This document shows, piece by piece, positions 32,438 to 41,241 of a DNA stretch of 64,000 nt. Numbering within the stretch: position 1 is the first letter of the stretch; every line of letters starts with the position of its first letter. This DNA is from Verrucolacustris abundans (GTDB lineage: Bacteria; Verrucomicrobiota; Verrucomicrobiia; Methylacidiphilales; Verrucolacustridaceae): positions 992,001 through 1,056,000 of the forward strand of contig OZ239145.1 of the NCBI GenBank assembly GCA_965194535.1, given 5' to 3'. The notes below the pieces were generated by a model that worked only from the letters and a program-made list of their open reading frames with translations, did not search any database and was not told the origin of the DNA. A program made the position numbers and the translations under genes.

Positions 32438-35400
32438 ATGCCTAGGTACTCCAAGAATATTAATCTCACCGCCGAGGTGTGGATTTTCTTTGTGCTTTTA
32501 GGGATGCTTTTTGCAGGTTGGGTAGTTAATGGGCCTTCCAATCAAGAGCTTCTGGCGAACTACGCCAAGGCAAAGGATCTGTGGGACTTAATGGTGATGA
32601 ACAAGGGTTTTGCATGGTGGACGCCCAACTATCTCGGGGGAGCCCCCACCGCACCCTTGGCAGGAACTGGATTGACGATGTTCTGGATGGTTCTGGGCGG
32701 CGCCTTCAACAATCCAATCCTAGGGTGCAAGCTTTTGGGGTTCCTCTCCCTCGCATTTTCCGGTGTTTTGATGGCAGCCTTTATCCGACGTCTTACCGGA
32801 GACGAACGTGCGGGTTGGATTGCCGCTTTTCTTTATGCCCTTGGACCACAGGCGGCTCTCCGTCTCGCTGGAAATGAGCATATGCCGGTTATTTTCTCTA
32901 TGCCGTATCCGCCTTTGATCGGTTGGGGACTATTGGAAATTGCGACTCGTAGCTCGGGAAGGGGAGTCGTGGTTTTGGCGCTCTCGGTGGCCGCAATGAG
33001 CCTTACTTTTAATAAAATTACAGCTGTATTTGCTCCAGTGGCTCTTGGATTGGCTATTTGGCTGCACTACAAATATCCCCACAAAACTATGCCACTGGTA
33101 AGGGGTTGTCTTCTGGCCGCAGGCATATTTTTAGTCCTAGGCATCTTTCCTCAACTCCCTGGGCTTCGAGAGGCAAGTCGAATGACTCTTTTCTCGAGCG
33201 ATCCTCTTCTCGGTTGGCAATCCAGCTTTTCCATCAAAGCGCCACTCTCCTGGTTTGACCGAGGGGGCCTCCTGATGCAGGGGATGCCCGGTAACTTCAC
33301 AGTAGATGAGGGTGGCTTTTACTTGGGGATCATTGTGGTCCTTGCCACAGCTTTAGCTCTCGAGGTTCGTCGGCGTGGGTCACAATCGCCTCTAGATGGC
33401 CCCCTCAAACTCTTTATCGCTCTCTTTCTTCTCGTCCAGTGGTTCAGCTTAGGGCCACGTAGCGGATTCGGAGGAATTCTAGAGTTTCTGAAATCGGCTC
33501 AGGGAATTCAGGACTGGGTTCTGCCCATTTTCTGGATCAGTGCCTTGGGGCCGATCGCTGTTCTTGCGTTGATTTGGCCCAATGGACGGTGGAAGTGGCC
33601 GACCTTCGCGATCGCTTTAGTTGTGTATATATTTCTCCCCGGTTTTCGCCTCTTTGAACTAATTCCACTAGCTGGAACCGTGCGTGCTCCTTGGTCGTTC
33701 TGGCAGGTTGGCGGAGCCTTTTGCCTTGCAGGGGTTGGGGGACTCGCCGTTACACGGTTTTGTCCTGGAAAGACGAGGAGTTGGCTCCCTGCGGTTGTCA
33801 TCATCGTTGCTGCTCTCGATTTCACTCCGTACTACGCCAAGTTCTTCAAGCCCGGACTTGAGGTTGGAACTTACGGAGGTTTTCTAGAGGCGGCATCCTT
33901 CCTGAAAAGCCAGCAGAAAGCTGGATCGGTACTACCGCTTTCTGGTCGCTATTTTTACACGGAATTACCGCAGCTGACGGGTCGGCCAATCTCTACCGAG
34001 GCTTTTCAGGCCTATTTTATGAGCAAAGGGGTTCGAGCCATCCAAGATGCCGGGGGTTCAAGCGCCGATTTCATGAGAGTTTCCCTAAGCTTGCAGGGGG
34101 TGCGTTATATTCTTTTGGATCGAAAGGATGTCGACACGTCGGAACAGTTACAGGCTGCTTTCAAGCAACAGTATCCAACTATCTTCGAGAATCCGTTCTT
34201 CACAATTCTTGAAAATCCAAATTCTCTGGCGCCAGGATTTCTTGCTCGCAACTATGTTTCAATTCCTCCATCGAAATATGAGTACACTTCTGCGGATTTG
34301 GGTTTGGTTCGGCTTTATTTCTTACCTGTTGAAATTCAGGGAGTCGAGATGAGTGATCCGGATTTGGCGGGGATTATGAACCCGCAGAATGGGGAGGTTG
34401 AATTAACTTCCGGATTCAGAGACAAGGAAGGAACTCCCTTCCAGCTATTTGATTCTTCCACGTGCCGCCATGAAGGACCCAATCTTTGGAAGATATCACC
34501 CCAAGGGGCATCGGGCTGGCTAGTATTGACGCAAGCATGGCACCCGGACTGGCATGTAGTCGTTGATGGAGTGAAGAGCGAGGTCCAGAGGGTTGCAGTA
34601 GCCTTATGTGGAATGAGAATCGGTGAGGGTGTTCGGGAGGTCACTTTCTCATTCGTTACCCCAATCTGGGTTTCGCTTTCCTTGGCGCTGGGACTGGGGG
34701 GCTGGATATTTGTTCTGGTTGGGGCTGCTTATTTACGTTTTTCAACTTCTAAGGGGACTATTAAAAAGTGGTGGGAAGGGGAAGATCTGGATTTCGATAA
34801 GCCCATTCAACCGAACAGCAAAAAAGCCCTCTCCATTGCAAAGGATAAGCATGTTCGAAATGATAAGATAACGAAGCCTTTAGTCGTGTTGCCTACCTAC
34901 AATGAGGCAGAAATGATTCAGATGGCACTCGATGAAGTCTTGGGAAAAGCCTCGAATGTTGACGTTCTGGTTGTCGACGATGGTTCCCCTGACGGAACAG
35001 CTGGCAAAGTTAAAAGCCATTCGATGTACGGTAAACGAGTTCATATCTTGGAACGTCCTGGAAAAGCGGGTTTAGGTTCAGCCTATCGTGCTGCTTTTCA
35101 ATGGGCTCTGAAAATGGGATATGATGGTGTTGTCGAAATGGATGCTGACCTGTCTCACGATCCAGCGGATGTTCCTCGGCTTTTGGAAGCTTTAAGTGAA
35201 GGGGCTGATATGGCAGTCGGCTCGCGCTACTTAAATGGAATACGAATTCTGAATTGGCCGCAAAGCCGGCTCTGGATCAGCACATTCGGTGGATTCTATG
35301 CCAGGAGCTTGACCGGTTTACCGTTGACTGATCCGACCAGTGGCTTCAAAGCGATTCGGCGACGTGTGTTGGAGGATTTAGATTGGGAGAAATTCACTGC

Positions 35401-35581
35401 CCAAGGGTATGGCTTCCAAGTCGAGCTTCACTTTTTCGCATGGCAGGCGGGATTCAAGATTGTGGAAGTGCCAATCATTTTCACAGAGAGAAGAGAAGGG
35501 AGCTCGAAAATGTCTGCTCACATAGCGATAGAAGCTGCAAAAAGGGTGCTTCAATTATCAGTAAGGAGGATATTTCCTTGA
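32438..35581 (+). CDS. Fusion of a GT-C/YfhO-like membrane protein with a GT2 polyprenol-phosphate sugar synthase
   Basis: The 1047-residue protein has about 12 TM helices in residues 1-470, a soluble periplasmic-type region (about 470-750) and another TM near 755-775. A cytoplasmic GT2 domain (about 812-1045) has VLPTYNEAEMIQMAL, VLVVDDGSPDGTAG, RPGKAGLGSAYRAAF, MDADLSHDPADVPRL and GSRYLNG, as in Dpm1/Ppm1. The fusion could couple synthesis of the lipid-linked sugar with its use by the membrane half. The N-terminal half resembles YfhO/GT-C proteins only generally. It ends with a TTGA overlap into the next gene. Confidence 0.8.
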   Translation: MPRYSKNINLTAEVWIFFVLLGMLFAGWVVNGPSNQELLANYAKAKDLWDLMVMNKGFAWWTPNYLGGAPTAPLAGTGLTMFWMVLGGAFNNPILGCKLLGFLSLAFSGVLMAAFIRRLTGDERAGWIAAFLYALGPQAALRLAGNEHMPVIFSMPYPPLIGWGLLEIATRSSGRGVVVLALSVAAMSLTFNKITAVFAPVALGLAIWLHYKYPHKTMPLVRGCLLAAGIFLVLGIFPQLPGLREASRMTLFSSDPLLGWQSSFSIKAPLSWFDRGGLLMQGMPGNFTVDEGGFYLGIIVVLATALALEVRRRGSQSPLDGPLKLFIALFLLVQWFSLGPRSGFGGILEFLKSAQGIQDWVLPIFWISALGPIAVLALIWPNGRWKWPTFAIALVVYIFLPGFRLFELIPLAGTVRAPWSFWQVGGAFCLAGVGGLAVTRFCPGKTRSWLPAVVIIVAALDFTPYYAKFFKPGLEVGTYGGFLEAASFLKSQQKAGSVLPLSGRYFYTELPQLTGRPISTEAFQAYFMSKGVRAIQDAGGSSADFMRVSLSLQGVRYILLDRKDVDTSEQLQAAFKQQYPTIFENPFFTILENPNSLAPGFLARNYVSIPPSKYEYTSADLGLVRLYFLPVEIQGVEMSDPDLAGIMNPQNGEVELTSGFRDKEGTPFQLFDSSTCRHEGPNLWKISPQGASGWLVLTQAWHPDWHVVVDGVKSEVQRVAVALCGMRIGEGVREVTFSFVTPIWVSLSLALGLGGWIFVLVGAAYLRFSTSKGTIKKWWEGEDLDFDKPIQPNSKKALSIAKDKHVRNDKITKPLVVLPTYNEAEMIQMALDEVLGKASNVDVLVVDDGSPDGTAGKVKSHSMYGKRVHILERPGKAGLGSAYRAAFQWALKMGYDGVVEMDADLSHDPADVPRLLEALSEGADMAVGSRYLNGIRILNWPQSRLWISTFGGFYARSLTGLPLTDPTSGFKAIRRRVLEDLDWEKFTAQGYGFQVELHFFAWQAGFKIVEVPIIFTERREGSSKMSAHIAIEAAKRVLQLSVRRIFP
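35564..35569 (+). promoter_or_regulatory. Strong Shine-Dalgarno AGGAGG fixing a TTG start
   Basis: AGGAGG lies eight bases before TTG at 35578, which overlaps the previous TGA as TTGA. The open frame continues upstream to 35383 inside the preceding gene, but the perfect ribosome-binding site sets the start here. Confidence 0.75.
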
Positions 35582-38415
35582 ACCCAGTCGCATTGCCGGA
35601 AAAAATTCGTTGGCAATGGCCGTTTGAACGGGCGGATTGGATTGCAGCTGGGGTTGGTTGGTTCATTGCGCAGTGTATCTACCTCTTTACGACTCAGCCT
35701 AATGTCGGTCTTTTAGATTCTGGCGAGTTTTTAACAGCAGCTGCTCATGTGGGGGTCCCTCATCCCACCGGGTATCCTCTTTGGACGATTGGGGCTCATA
35801 TTTTTAAACTCTTTCCATTTGGAAACGGAGCATGGGAAATAAATCTTTTTTCAGGTTTTTGTTCCGCCTTAGCTGTTGGAATTGTAGGGCTTATCCTATG
35901 CAATTCTTTGCGCTGGGTTGGGGTGAGAGAACGGGTTGCTCAGATTTTGGCAATCGCTTGGGCAGTGGCACTCGCATGCAGTGTTTCGATGTGGTCGCAG
36001 GCGGTCATCGCCGAGGTATACGGATTACACGTCTTGGTTGTTATGTTCTACATATTGGTTCTCTATCGTTGGGTGAGAGAACCTGCGTGGACAAACGGAT
36101 TGGCATGGTCTGCTTTCTTCTTTGCCCTTGGGATGAGTAATCACCATTTGATGATTGCTTTGGCACCACTTCCAGTCGTCGTGATGCTTTTAATACGGCG
36201 AGATCTTTTGGCTGAGGGTCTTCTGTATCTTTGTGTTTCAGCGGCACTCGTTTACTTGGGTTTCGGTAGTATTTCAGGTGAATCCGCTACGTGGCACTCC
36301 TCAGTCCGTTTTGGTTGGTGTGTGGGAGTTGCGCTCGTTTTATGGGTGATCATTAGGCGAAGATTGACCCACTGGAGAATGGGTTTGTGGGTTCTTTTAG
36401 CGGTGATTATGGGGCTATTGCCTTACTCCTATATGCCTTTGGCATCAGAGACGAACCCTCCCATGAACTGGGGTTTTACGAGTACAAAGGAAGGTTTTTT
36501 TTACTCGGTCAACCGCAGTCAGTATTCAGGTAAACTCTCAGACCAGCTTTTGAAGACTGTGGGTCGGGCTATGGGTGCGGCTCCCCAGGAGCTTCTTGAT
36601 CCGCCTGCACCTCCACCCGGATCTCCTCCCACTGCATCTTTTGGGGAAACATTAGGCAAGTTTTCCCAGCTATACTGGCGTAAGATTGTCGCCAATTTCA
36701 CTCCTTTATCGATTCTGGCACTCGTTGCTTCCGTGGCATTTTTAGGTGGGCTTCCTCGTCTTGGTCGAACTTGGATCCAGGTGATGGCTCTAGGCTTTCT
36801 TTTGGCAGGATTCCTCCAGCCCGCCTTTGATCAGGCAGGCGCTGACGAAGCCGCCTGGTTGCTTTACATGCCATACTTGGGATTTTCCCATGCATTTTTC
36901 GTTCTCTTGGCAGGATTGGGGTCCGGGTTAGCGATCCAGCGGTGGGCGAAAAAACCATTCCTCGCAACTGTTACAGCAATAGCACTGGGGGGTGTCATTG
37001 CTGCTTTTAGCTTCAGACAAAATTTAACTTTTTGTAGTCAACGGGATCACTGGTTTGGGTGGATGTATGGAAGAGATATGCTGGCGGACCTGCCTAAGGA
37101 CAGTTTTGTTTTCGGAGGTACCGACCCTGGTCGTTTTGTGCCTACCTATATGATCTTATCGGAGAGCTTTGAGGATAAGAGGAATAAGAGAGATCCAAAC
37201 TTCGATCGGCGCGATCTATACATCATTACGCAGAATGCCTTGGCGGATGCATTCTATAATCAGTACATCCGAAATCACTATTCGACCGATCGACCTGCTG
37301 TGCGTGGATGGATCGACAAGTGGCTAGGACGAGACAAACACTTTCCGAAGGCCCCCTTGGTATTACCACGGCAGGAAGATATTATGGCAATTTATCAGGC
37401 AGCGATCGAAAAAAGGCAAAGAGATCCTTCAGCAGTTGATCCTAATTCCGACCCAACAGTTTTAAACTCGTTAGTGGGGGAGTGGATTTGGCAAAGGAAC
37501 AAAGATCAACGAGCCTTCTTTGTTGAGGAAAGTTTTCCGATGGAGTGGTCCTATCCAAACGCAGTTCCACACGGGCTTTGTTATGAAATTAAGAAGGATC
37601 CTGTTCCTGTCCTCAACCCTGAGCTGGTGGAGGGGGATATGGACTACTGGAGAGAGTATATAGACCATCTAAAGAAGGACCCTCGGTTCGAGGATGATAT
37701 TGATGCGCAGAGATCTTTCTCAAAGCTTCGAAATACAGGTGGAAATATCTACAAGTGGCGCAAAATGCCTCAGGCAGCAGAGCAGGCATATCGTCAGGCG
37801 TTGGAGTTATGGCCAGGGAATACAGAGACCCTGAATAACTTTTCAGATCTTCTGTTAAAACAGAATCGAGCCTCTGAGTTGAGGGGTATTCTCGAAAAGG
37901 CTTCTAAGGCTGATCCGAATAATGGATTACTAGCCCTGCTTTTGGCGAACTGTGAAAGACGGATTGCTTTAGCAAAGGAGATTGATGCTTTGGAGACTCA
38001 GTGGAGTGGAAAATCTAAGGATGTGAAAGTATTTCGAGATTTACTTGGCAAATATTCCGAGGATGGAAATCTCGTCAAAGCTGATCCCCTGGTGGCCCAA
38101 GGGGCTGCTCTATTTACGACAAACGTGGATGTTTTACGGGATGTCGTGAACTACTTCGCGATCCAGAATCGAGTCCCTATGGCTATCGAGTATGGGAAGA
38201 AACTTGAAAAGCTTGTCCCTGAAGATGCGGAAGTGAAACTTGGGATGGCCAAGTTTTATATGGCCACTGGAAACAGAGTAGATTTCTACAAAAACTTAAG
38301 AGAAGCCATTCGTCTTGGGGGGCTTCCAATGCGTGAGAAAGTTGCCATTGAACCGATTTTTCAACAGCTCCAAAGTGAGCCTGATTTTCAAAAGCTCATC
38401 AGAGCTACCCAGTAG
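35578..38415 (+). CDS. DUF2723 membrane protein with C-terminal TPR-like region (putative O-mannosyltransferase-type)
   Basis: The 945-residue product begins at TTG (35578). The N-terminal DUF2723 core is distinctive: QPNVGLLDSGEFLTAAAHVG then HPTGYPLWTIGAHIF, followed by about 10 TM helices. DUF2723 includes eukaryotic TMEM260, an O-mannosyltransferase, so a GT-C glycosyltransferase role is plausible. A large soluble region follows, with FGGTDPGRFVPTYMI and helical TPR-like repeats at about 720-930 (QAYRQALELWPGNTETLNNF). It ends the glycan cluster, translationally coupled to the GT-C/GT2 fusion. Confidence 0.8.
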   Translation: MNPVALPEKIRWQWPFERADWIAAGVGWFIAQCIYLFTTQPNVGLLDSGEFLTAAAHVGVPHPTGYPLWTIGAHIFKLFPFGNGAWEINLFSGFCSALAVGIVGLILCNSLRWVGVRERVAQILAIAWAVALACSVSMWSQAVIAEVYGLHVLVVMFYILVLYRWVREPAWTNGLAWSAFFFALGMSNHHLMIALAPLPVVVMLLIRRDLLAEGLLYLCVSAALVYLGFGSISGESATWHSSVRFGWCVGVALVLWVIIRRRLTHWRMGLWVLLAVIMGLLPYSYMPLASETNPPMNWGFTSTKEGFFYSVNRSQYSGKLSDQLLKTVGRAMGAAPQELLDPPAPPPGSPPTASFGETLGKFSQLYWRKIVANFTPLSILALVASVAFLGGLPRLGRTWIQVMALGFLLAGFLQPAFDQAGADEAAWLLYMPYLGFSHAFFVLLAGLGSGLAIQRWAKKPFLATVTAIALGGVIAAFSFRQNLTFCSQRDHWFGWMYGRDMLADLPKDSFVFGGTDPGRFVPTYMILSESFEDKRNKRDPNFDRRDLYIITQNALADAFYNQYIRNHYSTDRPAVRGWIDKWLGRDKHFPKAPLVLPRQEDIMAIYQAAIEKRQRDPSAVDPNSDPTVLNSLVGEWIWQRNKDQRAFFVEESFPMEWSYPNAVPHGLCYEIKKDPVPVLNPELVEGDMDYWREYIDHLKKDPRFEDDIDAQRSFSKLRNTGGNIYKWRKMPQAAEQAYRQALELWPGNTETLNNFSDLLLKQNRASELRGILEKASKADPNNGLLALLLANCERRIALAKEIDALETQWSGKSKDVKVFRDLLGKYSEDGNLVKADPLVAQGAALFTTNVDVLRDVVNYFAIQNRVPMAIEYGKKLEKLVPEDAEVKLGMAKFYMATGNRVDFYKNLREAIRLGGLPMREKVAIEPIFQQLQSEPDFQKLIRATQ

Positions 38416-38489
38416 GTTTTACGAATCTGAATTGCCTTATAGCCCCACATTTTCTCGCCTAGGCAAATCCGAAGTATTTATTTAAACTT

Positions 38490-38507
38490 CTCAGAGATCT
38501 ATCTGAG
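38490..38507. repeat. Inverted repeat between convergent glycan and respiratory genes
   Basis: CTCAGA (38490-38495) and TCTGAG (38502-38507) form a perfect 6-bp stem with a 6-nt loop in the 110-bp convergent gap. There is no good T tract on either side, so a terminator role is possible but unproven. Confidence 0.35.
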
Positions 38508-38525
38508 TAGAGTTGGGGGCGGAAC

Positions 38526-39203
38526 CTATTTCTTTGAGGGGGGCGTAGGGGTGCTAGGTGTTGTGGCGGGGGACTGCGGTGTTGGAGGGGGAGTAGCTGA
38601 ATCATCAGGAATGGCTAAAAGTCCTGCCTCTGTCCAAGGATTGGTCATGGATGCCAACGCCTTGCGTTTTGCCGCTACTTCATCTGTTTGGATCGGACTT
38701 GCATTATTTCCCCAGTCACTACGAATGTAGGTAAGGATTGCCGCAATCTGGTCATCTTTAAGCGGCACGGGGGCTCCGTCACCCCAAGCTGGCATATTGT
38801 TGTTGTAAACGTTCCCTTTGACGTGAATGACGCCTGCGATTCCTTTATGGAGTATTGCGATGAGGCGATTCTTCGAGCCCGTAACCCACTCCGACTCCGC
38901 TAAAGGGGGATACACTCCTGCTTGGCCCAACCCGGTTGCTTGGTGGCACTGGGCGCAATTCGCTGTGTAGAGACGTTTGCCTATCACTTTGGGATCTGGG
39001 GGTGCCACAGGTCCTGTGCTCACTGGACCCCAAGTAATCTGACCCGCATCGTATACATCTCCACGAAATCCACCGCTGTAAAAAAACAGATATCCACCTG
39101 CCCAGAAAGAGAGGATGACCCCTAAGCCGAGAATCCAGCCAGGAATTGGGGCATGTCGTTCGGACGGAGCCTGGGACAAAGAGGGGAGTTCAGAGGGGTT
39201 CAT
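38526..39203 (-). CDS. Membrane-anchored monoheme cytochrome c (CcoP-like)
   Basis: The start is ATG at 39203, overlapping the previous stop by 4 nt; a longer open frame upstream is inside that gene. The 225-residue product has one N-terminal TM (about 21-42), then a cytochrome c domain with heme motif Cys83-Ala-Gln-Cys86-His87 and axial Met137 in NNNMPAWG. A Pro/Thr-rich tail follows. The PPLAESEWVTG and IRSDWGN segments match the C-type domains of cbb3 oxidase CcoP, but only one heme is present instead of two. It is the last gene of the ACIII operon and would carry electrons in the periplasm. Confidence 0.85.
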   Translation of the reverse strand: MNPSELPSLSQAPSERHAPIPGWILGLGVILSFWAGGYLFFYSGGFRGDVYDAGQITWGPVSTGPVAPPDPKVIGKRLYTANCAQCHQATGLGQAGVYPPLAESEWVTGSKNRLIAILHKGIAGVIHVKGNVYNNNMPAWGDGAPVPLKDDQIAAILTYIRSDWGNNASPIQTDEVAAKRKALASMTNPWTEAGLLAIPDDSATPPPTPQSPATTPSTPTPPSKK

Positions 39204-39802
39204 TTCAGTGGGGCCTCCGGCAACGAGTAGTCCGAATGAAGAGACTGCAAATAAGCAACAAGGGCTTTGGCCTGATAGGTTGGGAGCACTTGCTTCCAAT
39301 CCTTACTTGGTACGGGTAGGGCATCCTTTTCAATGGTTGGCCCTGCAACCTTTAGATCAAAAAGCCATGGATGTGGAGGGCATGTTGATGAAGCCTTCTT
39401 TAAGCGAGGATTCCATATATGCATCATGAGCTCGTTCGCATCTGCCAATCGGATTCCAATATTGGATAGATCGGGGCCGATCCTTGAAGATCCGATCCAT
39501 GCAGGTTCGCGAAACAGGTAGTCCCTTGGAACGGTTCTTCGGGGGCCCCATCCACGAGAAAGGTCTGCCGATCCTGCGGGGCCACGCACGGAGAGGGAGT
39601 GACACTCTAGGCAACCTTGGGCGGCAAAAACACGTGAACCGATCTGAGCGAGTCCAGAGGGAACAGGAGGCACAGTATAATTTGTCTCTTCGTTGAGTAT
39701 AGGCTCAAGCTTTCCGACTTGGAAAAAGCCGAGAGCTATCTGTCCAGCCCAAGCGAAGAGTAGAGCGAGAAAGACCAGAACGAGGGCTTGCGTTGATTTC
39801 AT
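39200..39802 (-). CDS. CcoO-like monoheme cytochrome c with Cys at the axial-Met position
   Basis: The 200-residue product has an N-terminal anchor (ALVLVFLALLFAWAGQIALG) and a CcoO/FixO-type heme domain: GCLECHSLSVRGP (Cys64, Cys67, His68), RIGPDLSNIGIRLAD and HIWNPR. In cbb3 subunit II the distal Met sits in a SxMPxxPWL segment; here that segment reads SSTCPPHPWL, placing Cys141 at the ligand position. Heme ligation is therefore His/Cys or altered; other Met residues (126, 127) are not at the family position. The gene follows the CcoN-like gene by 2 bp and overlaps the CcoP-like gene by 4 nt. Confidence 0.85.
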   Translation of the reverse strand: MKSTQALVLVFLALLFAWAGQIALGFFQVGKLEPILNEETNYTVPPVPSGLAQIGSRVFAAQGCLECHSLSVRGPAGSADLSRGWGPRRTVPRDYLFREPAWIGSSRIGPDLSNIGIRLADANELMMHIWNPRLKKASSTCPPHPWLFDLKVAGPTIEKDALPVPSKDWKQVLPTYQAKALVAYLQSLHSDYSLPEAPLK

Positions 39803-39804
39803 TT

Positions 39805-41241
39805 TTAATGATGTGATGGGTTTAGGGATGAAGGCGATTCATCGCGAGGAAGTGGAAATATTGCGACAGGCGCAACGGACTCAAAGAGTTTTAGTAGAAT
39901 GGCGAAAAAAAGTGTCGAAAAGGCAAGTTGGCCAATCCACCAAGCTATTTGTCCTACAAGAACAACGGATAGAAACGGGCGGAGATAACTTGCAATTGTT
40001 GACATAGGTACACCTGGATCGTTTAAGGCTAACCCTTGGAGAATTCCGGCTATGCCATAGCAGGACGCTACAGATGCAATTCCCAGTGTCGAAAACCAGA
40101 AGTGGATTGTAAGTGCGGGGTGTCTAGGCCAACCCACGGTCCTTGACGCTGGAAGAAGTGCATAGATCGCTCCTGCGAGAGCGTTTCCATAAAAAGAGAA
40201 CAATAGTAGAGATTGGGTGGCTTGGGCGACAACGGTGAAAGTGGTGGCTTGTCGGATTCCTGGAATCGCAAGAAACGCTAACCATGCGTATGAAACAAAA
40301 TAAGACCAGAGGCTCACAGCTAAAAATCGTAGTGCTACTTGGCGTCTGCACTCCTCAATTTTCCCATCAAGAAGTGGTTTGAGCAGTGTTCCGTTACCCC
40401 AAACAGCGACAGCCAGTAGGATCGTTGCGACAACTCCAGCACTTTGAAGCCATGAGGGCACGGGTCCCTCACTTGCTAGACTCATCCCAATCCATCCGCC
40501 GAGGCCGATTGTCGCACCCCAAGCCAGAAGCCCTAAAGAGAGACTTCCGACAGGACGACCCGTAAGGGTTGGCAAAAGTTGGAACAATAGAACGAGGGCT
40601 AAAGGGGTCAACCAGAGGTGATGAAGAAAGGAGTGCCATACAAGCTGGGCAATAATTTGAAGTGCACCAGGAGCAAGACCCCCACGAAGAAGTATTTCTG
40701 CTGTGCCAAGTCCTAGGGGTAGGGCGAGTAGTGCCGCCAGAAGATAGAGCCTTGGGAGAAGAGGCCCGCTTTTCCACGAGCGACCCAATCCACGGGTAAG
40801 TCCGGTTCCAAGAACCAGAAAAGAGGCCAAAAAGAGGCAGGTTACTGATCGAGAGAATGGAAGAGAGGTAAGTCCTGTAGCTCCATTCCAAATTATCTCA
40901 GCAACGCCGATAAGTACGGCGATCTGCCAGAGAAGAGCTGCGCTGGTGAGGAGCTTTCCGTAGCGAAAGGCTATTCCTGAAATACGGGGAATCAAAATAA
41001 GGAGTACACCTAAAAAACCGGAAGTGATCCACCCATAGGTAAATAGAAAAGTCGTGAGTGGGGCAAGATGACCATATCCAATCCATGGAATAGGTAGTAG
41101 GTAGGCAAGTGAAGGAACGAGTAGTTGAAGTGTTGCCAAGACTTGGAGGCCAGCACCTAAAAGCGCCCAGCTAACAGACCCAATTAAAAGGATTAGAGAT
41201 GCAAGGGATGACTTGGAAAAAGATGAAAGGGGGGCGTTCAT
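39805..41241 (-). CDS. CcoN-like heme-copper oxidase subunit I homologue lacking metal ligands
   Basis: The 478-residue, about 12-TM protein follows the cbb3 CcoN pattern by eye: GYGHLAPLTTFLFTYGW (CcoN GRLRPLHT segment), WHSFLHHLWL with LTGRPV, WIGMSLASEGPVPSW (CcoN WAGPHHLHYTALPDW), QSLLLFSFYGNALAGAIY and IHFWFSTLG. The low-spin heme His is Thr63, the CuB His-His pair is Ser254-Leu255, and the GHVH heme ligands are Ala341-Thr-Gln-Ser344. Only His58, 203, 207, 208, 374 and 380 occur inside the fold, and of these only the 203-208 cluster lies near a ligand site. It cannot be a normal O2-reducing subunit. It sits between actF-linked genes and two cytochromes. Confidence 0.75.
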   Translation of the reverse strand: MNAPLSSFSKSSLASLILLIGSVSWALLGAGLQVLATLQLLVPSLAYLLPIPWIGYGHLAPLTTFLFTYGWITSGFLGVLLILIPRISGIAFRYGKLLTSAALLWQIAVLIGVAEIIWNGATGLTSLPFSRSVTCLFLASFLVLGTGLTRGLGRSWKSGPLLPRLYLLAALLALPLGLGTAEILLRGGLAPGALQIIAQLVWHSFLHHLWLTPLALVLLFQLLPTLTGRPVGSLSLGLLAWGATIGLGGWIGMSLASEGPVPSWLQSAGVVATILLAVAVWGNGTLLKPLLDGKIEECRRQVALRFLAVSLWSYFVSYAWLAFLAIPGIRQATTFTVVAQATQSLLLFSFYGNALAGAIYALLPASRTVGWPRHPALTIHFWFSTLGIASVASCYGIAGILQGLALNDPGVPMSTIASYLRPFLSVVLVGQIAWWIGQLAFSTLFFAILLKLFESVAPVAIFPLPRDESPSSLNPSHH

